DNA of 45,736 nt. Origin: Methylomonas sp. (GTDB lineage: Bacteria > Pseudomonadota > Gammaproteobacteria > Methylococcales > Methylomonadaceae). Both the position numbers and the translations under genes were made by a program. Positions 38,207 to 45,736 of this stretch are shown piece by piece (the stretch's first letter is position 1; each line of letters opens with the position of its first letter). Below the pieces are notes generated by a model, which was given only the letters and a program-made list of their open reading frames with translations, was not told the origin of the DNA and ran no database searches. The stretch covers positions 1-45,736 of the forward strand of contig JALSJK010000153.1 of NCBI GenBank assembly GCA_026989395.1, read 5' to 3'.

Positions 38207-38501
38207 AATTTTCCTGTCATTTTTTTTGGCAACATTAGCTTCATAGGTATCTTCATTGGTGCCTGTGAAGCCACCTTCCAGAGCGCCTTCGTTAGCTTCG
38301 GGTAAACCGGCAGGCAAGTCGCCAAATGTTGGTCCTGTAAAGTGGGAAGGATCATTTTGGCACGGAAAAATACGTCCTCTTTTGTGCCCGGCATTGCTGT
38401 TGGTAACGGCTGTAGCAAGACTCACGGTCAAAAATGCTGTGAAAATTAATTTTAGTAATTGTGGTGCGCTAGCAAAACCACAGTGGGTGTTTATTATTCA
38501 T
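38204..38501 (-). pseudogene. Small secreted protein gene broken by a one-base frameshift
   Basis: The ATG at 38501-38499 has a strong AGGAG six bases upstream, but its frame stops after ten codons (MNNKHPLWFC). If one T is removed from the TTTT run at 38477-38474, the frame continues for 98 residues to the stop at 38204. The restored N-terminus (MNNKHPLWFASAPQ, then LLKLIFTAFLTVSLATAV) is a textbook signal peptide. The mature part has no family I recognise and is rich in Gly, Asn, Asp and Glu, with a single cysteine. Without the change, only an internal TTG at 38431 could start the downstream part, and that would cut the signal peptide. It may be a pseudogene, a sequencing error, or a site of frameshifting. 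Confidence 0.65.
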
Positions 38502-38865
38502 TGTAGACTCCTGTAATCTTTAGTTGATCAAAGTGTTAGAAGTTGCTGAATTAATGTATGTTTTAAGTTCTGCAATATCTTCAAAACTTATGGCGAAAAT
38601 ATGTAAAGTTTCATGATCAACTTTATCGAGTAAAGCCTACTGACAGTAAGGTAATAGGGTGTAGTGTTTGTGTGAATTATTAAACTTGACTTGGTAATTG
38701 TGATGTGAGTGATTTAGGCTTTTTTTATTTTAGAAACGTCTTGATAAACAATTGGTTGGTAGTGTGCTGATGAATATTCAAGACCAAGCGGTTATTTAGC
38801 AACTTATTCGTTTGAACCATAAATTCATTTTTATTTCTAATGCATAGGTTTTAATAATGGTATAA
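38502..38865. other. Non-coding gap before the ubiB-like gene
   Basis: About 360 AT-rich bases with no credible reading frame on either strand. It must hold the promoter of the minus-strand small gene (near 38520-38580) and that of the ubiB-like gene. No clear hexamer pair, hairpin or repeat shared with the rest of the window was found. Confidence 0.5.
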
Positions 38866-40578
38866 ATGGTTCAGAAACCACTACATAGATTAAATATGCT
38901 TTGGGAAATGATGACTGCCGCCAAGGATTTTGGCAGAGTCCAAGAAATTGCAGTTGTTTTAATCCGCTATGGATTTGGTAGCATTGTCCAAAAATTAGGC
39001 CTGGGGCAAGCATTGGAGAGAGTCGGTAAAACACTGCACTGGAAACATGCAGAAGAGTATATTAATCTCGATACTCCGCACCGAATAAGGATTGTATTTG
39101 AGGAGTTGGGACCTACCTTTATTAAAATGGGGCAAATTTTTGCTACCCGTGTTGATTTGTTTACTCCGGCTTTTATTACTGAATTTGAAAAGCTTCAAGA
39201 TCAGGCTCCGCCTTTACCATTTACTGATTTGATTGCACAATTGGAGCAAGATATTGGGAGTAGTCTTGATGAGACTTTTATGTTTGTTGACCCAAACCCT
39301 TGCGCCGCAGCTTCGTTGGCTCAAGTCCATAAAGCACAATTACTTGATGGTACATGGGTTATTTTAAAGATACGACGACCCGGAATTAGAAAAATTATTG
39401 AAGCTGACTTACGATTATTGAATCGAGTGGTTGAAATTCTTGAGGTCGATGCGCCTGATTTAAAGCATTTTCATCCTAAGGCGATTGTTCGCCAATTTAC
39501 ACAATCATTACGCAGAGAATTAGATTTTGCTGCTGAATGCAGAAATGCGGAGTGGATAGCGACTAATTTGGCAGAAGATTCTAATATTGTGATTCCCAAA
39601 ATATATTGGCAATGGACAGGGGAACGGCTAAATGTCCAAGAATATATTGAAGGTATTCCTGGAAGAGATGTAGAAAAGGCAGATAAAAGAGGTCTGAATA
39701 GAAAATTATTGGCAGAGCAAGGAGCCAAGGCTGTCATGAAAATGATTATGGAAGATGGTTTTTTTCATGCTGATCCACATCCAGGAAATATTTTCTATTT
39801 GCAAGGAAATAAGCTGGCGTTTATTGATTTTGGTATGGTAGGTCGATTGACAGTAGAACGCAGGGAGCAGGTTGTTAGTTTACTATATGGAATGGTTAAT
39901 CAGTCGACGTCTAAAGTAGTGGAGATTCTTGAAGACTGGTCCGGCTACGCTTATACCGATGAACAAGTTCTTGTGACCGAAATTGATGCATTTGTAGAAC
40001 AGTATAGTTCTTTGCCGCTTAAAAAATTGAGTTTGCCAATGATGCTGAGCGACTTGATGGGCATTTTAAGAAATCACAATCTGATTTTGCCTTCTGATCT
40101 GGCTTTATTAATCAAAGCTTATATCACGTTGGACGGCCTTGGTCGTCATCTTGATCCTGATTTTAATACATTAGTTTTTGCCAAGCCTTATGTGGAAAAG
40201 ATTATGGTTGATCGTTATAAACCAGAAGCAATAGCAAAGCGTGGTTGGCGGAATTTAATTAGTATTGTCGATTTAATGTCCAATCTTCCTAAAGAGTTAC
40301 ACATGCTTTTAAGGGCCTCAAGAAAAGGCGCGATACAAGTAGATATTAATGTGAAGCGCTTAGGTGAATATATTCATCGGGTAGATTTAGCAATCAGCCG
40401 ATTGACCATGGGTATTGTCACTGCTGCACTTATTATTGGTACCTCGATTATCATGACTGTTAAAGGAGGCCCCGAAATTTTTGGATTACCAGCGTTCGGT
40501 TTTATAGGATATGTTTCTGCGATTATTGCAGGTTTTTGGTTGTTGATTTCCATTTGGCAAAGTCGCAAGCATCATTAA
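38866..40578 (+). CDS. ubiB: UbiB/ABC1 (ADCK) family atypical kinase
   Basis: This 570-residue protein belongs to the UbiB/COQ8 family of atypical kinase-like ATPases needed for ubiquinone synthesis. The family hallmarks are present: KMGQIFATR (KxGQ motif), the alanine-rich nucleotide loop CAAASLAQVHKA, LKIRRPG, HADPHPGN and IDFGMVG. Two membrane helices at the C-terminus (about 512-532 and 540-562) anchor it. It is not beside ubiE/ubiJ, where the dedicated ubiB normally lies in gammaproteobacteria, so it may be a paralogue of the same family. The start codon has a weak ribosome-binding site, and an in-frame ATG at 38896 is an alternative. Confidence 0.85.
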   Translation: MVQKPLHRLNMLWEMMTAAKDFGRVQEIAVVLIRYGFGSIVQKLGLGQALERVGKTLHWKHAEEYINLDTPHRIRIVFEELGPTFIKMGQIFATRVDLFTPAFITEFEKLQDQAPPLPFTDLIAQLEQDIGSSLDETFMFVDPNPCAAASLAQVHKAQLLDGTWVILKIRRPGIRKIIEADLRLLNRVVEILEVDAPDLKHFHPKAIVRQFTQSLRRELDFAAECRNAEWIATNLAEDSNIVIPKIYWQWTGERLNVQEYIEGIPGRDVEKADKRGLNRKLLAEQGAKAVMKMIMEDGFFHADPHPGNIFYLQGNKLAFIDFGMVGRLTVERREQVVSLLYGMVNQSTSKVVEILEDWSGYAYTDEQVLVTEIDAFVEQYSSLPLKKLSLPMMLSDLMGILRNHNLILPSDLALLIKAYITLDGLGRHLDPDFNTLVFAKPYVEKIMVDRYKPEAIAKRGWRNLISIVDLMSNLPKELHMLLRASRKGAIQVDINVKRLGEYIHRVDLAISRLTMGIVTAALIIGTSIIMTVKGGPEIFGLPAFGFIGYVSAIIAGFWLLISIWQSRKHH

Positions 40579-40621
40579 TTGTTTTTTCTGTATTACCGTG
40601 GTTCGGTTAGTTATTGGAAAG

Positions 40622-42379
40622 TCAAACATCCAATAAAATATCCCCTCGCTGATGCTGCCACATAGAAAAATATTTGCCTTTTTGTAGGAGTAATTGTTGA
40701 TGAGTACCTTGTTCTATGATTTGGCCTTTATCCAGAACAATAATGCGATCCATACGTAATATGGTTGATAAACGGTGAGCGATAATGATTGCCGTTTTAT
40801 CCTTGATGAGCGTAAAGACAGCTTGTTGAATTTTTTGTTCTGTGAGCGAATCAAGAGCGCTGGTTGCTTCATCCAGAACCACAATGGGTGCTTGTTCCAG
40901 CAGTGCTCGAGCTATGGCAATCCGCTGCCTTTCCCCGCCAGAAAGCTTTACACCTCGTTCTCCCACTGGCGTATCAAATTTATCGGGCAGGGCATTAATA
41001 AATTCCAGACTGCGTGACTTTTCAGCAATATCGAATAATTGTTGCTCGGAAATGTCCTGGCCTAAAGTAATGTTATCCCTGATAGAACGATGGAATAGTT
41101 CCGGTTGCTGCGGCACTAAGGAAATTTGTCGGCGCAGTGCTTCCAACGTAAAGTCTTGAGCATCAAAATCATCAAATAAAATCCGTCCTTGTTGTGGCTC
41201 GACAAAACGAAATAACAATTTGGTTAAAGAAGTTTTTCCCGACCCGGAAGGGCCAACTAAAGCCACTTTTTCATGGGGTTTGATAGTTAGGCAAAAATCT
41301 TCAAACAGTTTCGGGGTGGCAGTGTCTTGAAAATTATAGGAAAAATAAAGATGTTCAAAGGCAATTTTCCCTAGTTTTATTTTGTATGGTTTTGCAGTAG
41401 GTGGATCAATTTCTATATCAGTTTGTTTGAATACATCAGCCATTTCGGATGCATCGGCCAAGGCAGTAAAAAAATTACGGAAATTTCGGCCAAATTCCCA
41501 CAAGCGCTGAATCAACATCAGCATAATAGATTGGAACAAGACAAATTCGCCTACCTGAAAGTTACCGGTTTGCCACTTTTTCACCATTAAATAGACAAGC
41601 AAAAGTTCAATGCCGAAAACCATTAATCCTTGAATGGCAAAAGAAATAAACATTAAAATCCAGGCTAGTTTTTTCTTTTTATAAACCGTGTCTGACGCCT
41701 GGTTGATTCGTTGTTGTTCACTGCTTTCCAAAGCGAAGCTTTTTACAAGAAAAATGTTGCTGATGGCGTCGGAATAAGCGCCGCCCACTTTTGAGTCGGC
41801 TTCTGCAACGGCTTTATCAAAACCCAGTTTCCATATCGAATAACTAACATTCCAGAAAATAAATACAGCAACCCAGATTATGAAATACCAGGCAAATTGT
41901 GTTTGTTGATGGTAGAAGATTACAAATGAAATTGAAACCGCCATGATGTTCATCAAAAACTGGAATAAAAACCAGTCCATAATGATTTCAAAAGAACGGG
42001 AAAAACGATTAGCCTGTTTGATGAGGCTGCCGGAAAAGCTATTTTCAAAAAAGGAGTATTTTTGCTTTTTCAAGACCTCGAAGCAGCGTTTTTCAAGCAA
42101 GTTAATACCACCACCTTCCAAGGGAATAATTCCAACTTCCAGAATTCGCCAGGACAGCCAGATACAACCGTAACAAATGACAATGTATATCAAATTCTGA
42201 ATAATCATTTGATAACTGTTTTCTGAATAATTCCCCGCAAGCCCGTTGGCAATATTTTTGTAGAATACCGGAACGTAAAAATCGAGCAGGGTAGCGCTGG
42301 TTAGTCCTATCAATACCAATAAAAACCAGCCCTTTTTTTGCCAGACAACTCGTCCGTATTCTTTCAATAGAGTGTCCAT
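40622..42379 (-). CDS. ABC exporter, fused membrane and ATPase domains (MsbA/MDR type)
   Basis: This 585-residue half-transporter works as a dimer. The N-terminal part holds six membrane helices (within about 15-305). The C-terminal nucleotide-binding domain has Walker A GPSGSGKT (376-383), Q-loop VPQQPELF, signature LSGGERQ (479-485), Walker B IVVLDEA (499-505) and the switch His535. Family members export lipids, drugs or peptides; no accessory gene indicates the substrate. It converges on the ubiB-like gene and is divergent from tas, with a palindromic repeat in the gap. Confidence 0.92.
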   Translation of the reverse strand: MDTLLKEYGRVVWQKKGWFLLVLIGLTSATLLDFYVPVFYKNIANGLAGNYSENSYQMIIQNLIYIVICYGCIWLSWRILEVGIIPLEGGGINLLEKRCFEVLKKQKYSFFENSFSGSLIKQANRFSRSFEIIMDWFLFQFLMNIMAVSISFVIFYHQQTQFAWYFIIWVAVFIFWNVSYSIWKLGFDKAVAEADSKVGGAYSDAISNIFLVKSFALESSEQQRINQASDTVYKKKKLAWILMFISFAIQGLMVFGIELLLVYLMVKKWQTGNFQVGEFVLFQSIMLMLIQRLWEFGRNFRNFFTALADASEMADVFKQTDIEIDPPTAKPYKIKLGKIAFEHLYFSYNFQDTATPKLFEDFCLTIKPHEKVALVGPSGSGKTSLTKLLFRFVEPQQGRILFDDFDAQDFTLEALRRQISLVPQQPELFHRSIRDNITLGQDISEQQLFDIAEKSRSLEFINALPDKFDTPVGERGVKLSGGERQRIAIARALLEQAPIVVLDEATSALDSLTEQKIQQAVFTLIKDKTAIIIAHRLSTILRMDRIIVLDKGQIIEQGTHQQLLLQKGKYFSMWQHQRGDILLDV

Positions 42380-42426
42380 AATGTGGTTTATTAGGGATGA
42401 TTACAAGGTGCTTGACTTGGGAGCTC

Positions 42427-42479
42427 TCGGATTAAGGAGCCGGTTTCCTATTACCGCAGCAGAATCCGCCTTAACCCGA
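42427..42479 (+). repeat. Palindrome-ended intergenic repeat, copy 2
   Basis: TCGGATTAAGG (42427-42437) and CCTTAACCCGA (42469-42479) are inverted repeats matching at 10 of 11 positions. The right half aligns with copy 1 at 15573-15609. The element sits between the ABC exporter and tas start codons and may contain or displace their promoters. Confidence 0.55.
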
Positions 42480-42551
42480 CAGTCTCTTCGAATTAGTTTA
42501 CAATCTCATCATAACATTCAATGTCTGTTGATTGAAAAAACAGGAGCTTTC

Positions 42552-43589
42552 ATGCGCTATAAAAAACTAGGTAGCTCGGATTTAAAAGTTAGCGAAATAT
42601 GTTTGGGAACCATGACCTTTGGCGAGCAAAACACTGAGGCTGAGGCTCATGCGCAACTGGATATGGCTGTCGATTATGGTGTCAATTTTATTGATACCGC
42701 AGAAATGTATCCGATACCTCCTCGTAGTGAAACTTATACCAAAACTGAACAAATCATTGGTAACTGGATGCAAAAAAATGGCAAGCGCGAACAGGTTATT
42801 CTGGCTTCCAAAGTTATAGGGCGTGCAGATTGGATGCCGCATGTTAGAGGCGGGAAAGCTTGTCTTGACAGGAAAAATATCGAACAGGCCGTTGAAGGTA
42901 GCTTAAAACGTTTGCAAACGGATCATCTGGATTTATATCAAGTGCATTGGCCTGACAGGAAAACCAATTTTTTTGGTCGCCTTGAATATCAACAGATAGA
43001 TAACGAAATAATTACTTCCATTGAAGAAACGCTTTCCGTTCTCGGCGATCTGGTTAAGGCCGGGAAAGTCCGTTATATCGGTATTTCCAATGAAACCCCG
43101 TGGGGAGTGATGGAATATCTTCGTGTTAGCGATAAGCTCAACTTGCCGCGCGTCATTTCAATTCAAAATCCTTATAATTTATTGAATCGTAGTTTTGAAA
43201 TTGGTCTTGCAGAAATCTGCCATCGTGAAAATATTGATTTGTTGGCTTATTCTCCATTGGGTTTTGGTGTTTTGACCGGTAAGTATCTTGATCGACAACC
43301 GAAGAATTCTCGATTGTCTTTATTTCCCAGCTATCAGCGATACAGTACCGAAAACGGGCTTACAGCAACGAGGTTGTATGTTGAGCTAGCTATTAAACAT
43401 CAGCTAACACCAGCGCAAATGGCTTTGGCCTTTATTAATCAACGAGCATTTGTTGGATCGAATATTATTGGTGCAACCAGTCTGGAACAATTACAGGAAA
43501 ACCTTGAAAGTACCCAAATTCAGTTGTCGAAAGAAATATTGAATGAAATAGATGCCATTCATCGACAGTTTCCAAATCCCTGTCCATAA
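42552..43589 (+). CDS. tas: Tas-like aldo/keto reductase
   Basis: This 345-residue NADP(H)-dependent oxidoreductase is of the length and sequence type of E. coli Tas. The aldo/keto reductase tetrad can be placed: Asp and Tyr in FIDTAEMY, Lys in LASKV and His in YQVHWP. MRYKKLGSSDLKVSEICLGTMTFG is the standard N-terminus (positions 1-24), and the RSETYTKTEQIIG insertion is characteristic of Tas. The start at 42552 follows AGGAG by five bases; a longer frame would run through the upstream repeat and is rejected. The natural substrate is unknown. Confidence 0.93.
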   Translation: MRYKKLGSSDLKVSEICLGTMTFGEQNTEAEAHAQLDMAVDYGVNFIDTAEMYPIPPRSETYTKTEQIIGNWMQKNGKREQVILASKVIGRADWMPHVRGGKACLDRKNIEQAVEGSLKRLQTDHLDLYQVHWPDRKTNFFGRLEYQQIDNEIITSIEETLSVLGDLVKAGKVRYIGISNETPWGVMEYLRVSDKLNLPRVISIQNPYNLLNRSFEIGLAEICHRENIDLLAYSPLGFGVLTGKYLDRQPKNSRLSLFPSYQRYSTENGLTATRLYVELAIKHQLTPAQMALAFINQRAFVGSNIIGATSLEQLQENLESTQIQLSKEILNEIDAIHRQFPNPCP

Positions 43590-43594
43590 CCCCG

Positions 43595-44494
43595 ATGAAA
43601 GTTTTATTCGCTTATATCGGTGTGGTTTTAATTTGGTCAACAACCCCGCTTGCTATTAAATGGAGTGGTCAGGGTGCAGGATTTATTTTTGGTGTAGCGG
43701 CTAGAATGAGCATCGGTGCAGCATGTATTTGGCTGTTCTTGCTGTTGTCTAGAAAAGCCATTCCCTTGCACCGAAAAGCACTAAAAACCTATTTTGCCGT
43801 GTCAATTCAGATTTATGGCGCGATGATGGCTGTGCATTGGGCAGCGCAATTTATTCCTTCAGGCTGGTTGTCAGTTATCTTTGGCTTGTCACCTTTTGTG
43901 ACAGCATTAATTGCAGCTGTTTGGTTAAAAGAGCGTAGTTTAACTGTCAGTAAATTGTTTTCATATTTGCTTGGTTTGGGAGGCTTGGCAGTCATTTTCC
44001 ATTCGGCGTTACAATTAGATATTAAAGCACCACAAGGTATCATCGGGGTTCTGGTGGCGGTCTTTCTGCAATCAGCAACAGCCGTGTGGGTAAAAAAAAT
44101 AAAAGCGGGTTTAGGTGGTTTGACTCAGGTTGCCGGCGGTTTAATTTTCGCTCTGCCTGCTTATGGATTGACGTGGTATTTTGTTGATAATGGCGCCTGG
44201 CCGTCTAATTTGAATGAGCGTAATTTATATTCCATTGTGTATCTTGGCGCAGTAGCAACCACTATTGGCTTTTCCTTGTACTATTATATTCTATTGCATT
44301 TATCAGCAACCAGCGTGGCTATGTTGACGCTGGTTTCGCCAGTGCTGGCTTTGTATATTGGTCATACTATCAATCATGAACCAGTTCCACTAAAAGTGAC
44401 AATGGGGACCGCGCTTATTTTGTCTGCATTATTGCTGCACAGTTTTTTTGACCGAATTTTGCAGAAGAAACTTAGAAGCAAGCAATACAAATAG
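43595..44494 (+). CDS. EamA/DMT-family transporter
   Basis: This 299-residue inner-membrane protein has ten predicted membrane helices in two EamA repeats, the layout of drug/metabolite transporters such as RhaT- or YdcZ-like exporters. VVLIWSTTPLAIKWSGQG at the N-terminus and the second-repeat VYLGAVATTIGFSLYYYILLHL with SPVLALYIGH are typical. A basic tail follows. It begins five bases after the tas stop codon, so the two genes are surely co-transcribed, but the transported compound is not evident. Confidence 0.87.
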   Translation: MKVLFAYIGVVLIWSTTPLAIKWSGQGAGFIFGVAARMSIGAACIWLFLLLSRKAIPLHRKALKTYFAVSIQIYGAMMAVHWAAQFIPSGWLSVIFGLSPFVTALIAAVWLKERSLTVSKLFSYLLGLGGLAVIFHSALQLDIKAPQGIIGVLVAVFLQSATAVWVKKIKAGLGGLTQVAGGLIFALPAYGLTWYFVDNGAWPSNLNERNLYSIVYLGAVATTIGFSLYYYILLHLSATSVAMLTLVSPVLALYIGHTINHEPVPLKVTMGTALILSALLLHSFFDRILQKKLRSKQYK

Positions 44495-44599
44495 CCCGAG
44501 TAGACGGCTTTATGGGGTTAGTCATGTGAAACGGAGAAATTGACATTGGGCTGAAGAAACCATAGGCTGTTAATTCCACATTTTTCATGGTGCAGAGCG

Positions 44600-45565
44600 A
44601 TGGGGCAGAGACATCATCATTGTTGCGTTTATCTGGGCGAGGCTTTAGCCCGATATGGTTTTGGCAACGATCACCCTTTTGGTCCGATGCGGCATCATGT
44701 TTTTGAGCAAGCTTTCCGCAACAAAACACTGGATAAAAAAGTCGATATTTTGCCGCCAAAATCTGTTGATCAAAGTGTCATTGAACTGTTTCATAGCCAT
44801 GATTATGTCGAGAAGGTCAAACAGCTATCAAAGGCTGGAACCGGGTTTCTAGACAATGGCGACACCCCTGCTTTTAAAGGTATGTTTGAAGCTGCATCAA
44901 GCGTTGTCGGTTCGGTTTGTGATGCTATTGACCGGATAGTCAATAATGAATACAAGCACGCTTTTATACCCATTGCCGGGTTGCATCATGCGCGTCGCGA
45001 TGTTGCCGCAGGCTTTTGTGTTTTCAACGATTGTGGTGTGGCAATTGAATATCTTAGGCACAAACATCGAATCCAGCATATTGCTTATATTGATATTGAT
45101 GCCCATCATGGAGATGGAGTGTTTTACAGTTTTGAAGCCGATCCCGATTTGATTTTTGCTGATATTCATGAAGATGGCCGATTTTTATACCCTGGCACCG
45201 GTGCAAAAACAGAAACCGGAAAAGGCGAGGCAAAAGCAACAAAACTGAATATTCCGATGTTACCTGAATCGGGCGATAAGGATTTTTTCCGGGTTTGGGA
45301 GTCTGTGGAAAAGTTCTTGTTAGCACACGACGTTGATTTTATTATTTTACAATGTGGCGCGGACAGTATTAAAGGTGACCCAATTACCCACATGGCATTT
45401 AGTGAAAAGGCACATGCCCATGCTGCGGCGAGACTAAGTGTGCTGGCAAATAAAATGTGCCGGGGACGGGTGTTAGCAGTAGGCGGTGGTGGATATAATC
45501 ATGTCAATATTGCCAGAGCCTGGACCGCAGTTGTGGAAAGTTTGGCTGATGTATCTGCGATTTAG
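44600..45565 (+). CDS. Histone-deacetylase superfamily (AcuC/HDAC-like) amidohydrolase
   Basis: This 321-residue zinc-dependent deacylase shares the arginase/deacetylase fold. Catalytic features are intact: the histidine pair at 129-130, zinc ligands Asp167 and His169 (IDIDAHHGDG), third ligand Asp255 in QCGADSIKGD, and the transition-state tyrosine Tyr299 in GGGGYN. Bacterial relatives deacetylate proteins, polyamines or other acyl-amines; the AcuC name refers to acetoin use in Bacillus, but no acetoin genes are here. The ATG at 44600 has only a weak ribosome-binding site. It follows the EamA gene after about 105 bases. Confidence 0.9.
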   Translation: MGQRHHHCCVYLGEALARYGFGNDHPFGPMRHHVFEQAFRNKTLDKKVDILPPKSVDQSVIELFHSHDYVEKVKQLSKAGTGFLDNGDTPAFKGMFEAASSVVGSVCDAIDRIVNNEYKHAFIPIAGLHHARRDVAAGFCVFNDCGVAIEYLRHKHRIQHIAYIDIDAHHGDGVFYSFEADPDLIFADIHEDGRFLYPGTGAKTETGKGEAKATKLNIPMLPESGDKDFFRVWESVEKFLLAHDVDFIILQCGADSIKGDPITHMAFSEKAHAHAAARLSVLANKMCRGRVLAVGGGGYNHVNIARAWTAVVESLADVSAI

Positions 45566-45610
45566 GAACGTGCAGGGAATAAGTTGTTCGAGTTATTTTA
45601 TGTGCGTTCC
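45565..45610 (+). repeat. Dispersed repeat copy 2, with GGAACG/CGTTCC ends
   Basis: Positions 45581-45608 match 8657-8684 at 26 of 28 bases. Here the unit is bounded by GGAACGTGCA and TGTGCGTTCC, inverted with 8 of 10 matches. It starts at the last base of the deacetylase stop codon and ends just before the insertion-sequence end. Confidence 0.6.
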
Positions 45611-45614
45611 CTAA

Positions 45615-45736
45615 GAGCCTGTTCAAGATCTATTCAGTAAAATTCTAATAAATGCGAGTACGACCATGTGTAAACTTGAATTCAAGAGCCTTTCACAGTT
45701 CTTCCAGAGTCGACGGCATTTCTCTATCCATGCAAA
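45615..45736 (-). mobile_element. End of an IS5-family insertion sequence (runs off the window)
   Basis: The transposase tail described in the next entry is followed, going outward, by a probable terminal sequence GAGCCTGTTCAAGATC that overlaps the transposase stop. The adjoining CTAA at 45611-45614 fits the YTAR target of IS5-type elements. The other end lies beyond the window, so the inverted repeat and target duplication cannot be confirmed. Confidence 0.6.
45623..45736 (-). CDS. IS5-family transposase, C-terminal fragment
   Basis: The minus strand encodes 37 residues up to a TGA at 45625-45623, entering from beyond the right edge. The segment FAWIEKCRRLWKNCERLL, followed by hydrophobic VVLAFIRILL, matches the C-terminus of DDE transposases of the IS5 family, in which a WxxRxRRL-like motif provides the catalytic glutamate neighbourhood. 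Nothing can be said about intactness upstream. No gene in this window is interrupted by it. Confidence 0.75.
   Translation of the reverse strand, partial: FAWIEKCRRLWKNCERLLNSSLHMVVLAFIRILLNRS

Noticed and set aside
38170-38418. Alternative minus-strand frame over the small secreted gene
   Set aside because: It lacks a signal peptide and ribosome-binding site; the overlapping frame ending at 38204 has a coherent secreted-protein structure.
42372-42551. N-terminal extension of tas
   Set aside because: It runs through the palindromic repeat; AGGAG and the standard aldo/keto reductase N-terminus mark the start at 42552.
45666-45736. Plus-strand frame opening with ATG at the right edge
   Set aside because: The opposite strand reads as a recognisable IS5 transposase C-terminus, so the plus-strand frame is its shadow.
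1-45736. tRNA, rRNA, CRISPR array, riboswitch, integron or prophage genes
   Set aside because: No cloverleaf, regularly spaced repeats, known aptamer core, integrase or phage structural gene could be seen on either strand.

Overview
The window comes from a moderately AT-leaning gammaproteobacterial chromosome and is mostly conserved housekeeping sequence. Several gene orders support this placement: rhodanese-secB-gpsA, gpmI-envC-ctpA, and above all ponA divergent from pilMNOPQ followed by aroK-aroB-damX-hemE. A siroheme sulfite/nitrite reductase paired with a DUF934 protein, an NhaD antiporter, and short dispersed intergenic repeats would suit a Methylococcales-like or other environmental gammaproteobacterium. 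No lineage-diagnostic gene (for example methane oxidation) is present, so the order is only a guess. No rRNA, tRNA, CRISPR array, prophage or complete mobile element was seen.

Layout. 1-8 kb: a DEAD-box RNA helicase (minus strand), then secA, glycogen phosphorylase and trmL on plus; trmL starts inside the phosphorylase stop codon. 8-11 kb (minus): a lone TusB/DsrH-like protein, gpsA, secB, a membrane-anchored rhodanese and an ArsR-type regulator with the cysteine pair of persulfide sensors. 11.3-15.5 kb (plus): gpmI, a degenerate EnvC-like amidase activator and a CtpA protease, closed by a repeat and a strong terminator. 15.7-17.8 kb (minus): sulfite/nitrite reductase and DUF934. 18-20.8 kb (plus): nhaD and ampG, overlapping convergently with xthA. 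21.6-23.2 kb: rpmE and gltA. 23.2-25.6 kb (minus): PBP1A. 25.9-31 kb: the type IV pilus alignment complex and secretin, pilMNOPQ. 31.1-37.7 kb: aroK, aroB, damX, hemE, an SLC13 transporter and yjbQ. 37.7-38.5 kb: two small secreted-protein genes facing each other, one apparently broken by a single-base frameshift. 38.9-45.6 kb: a UbiB-family kinase, an ABC exporter, tas, an EamA transporter and a histone-deacetylase-like enzyme. The right edge holds the 3' end of an IS5-type transposase that continues beyond the window.

Functionally the window combines protein export (SecA, SecB), envelope growth and division (PBP1A, EnvC, CtpA, DamX, AmpG), type IV pili, shikimate and heme synthesis, and scattered sulfur functions (TusB-like, rhodanese, sulfite reductase, probable persulfide sensor). 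I did not find a clearly new multi-gene system. The best leads are the persulfide-sensor/rhodanese pair attached to secB-gpsA, the frameshifted secreted-protein gene, and two families of short intergenic repeats, each with two copies in this window.
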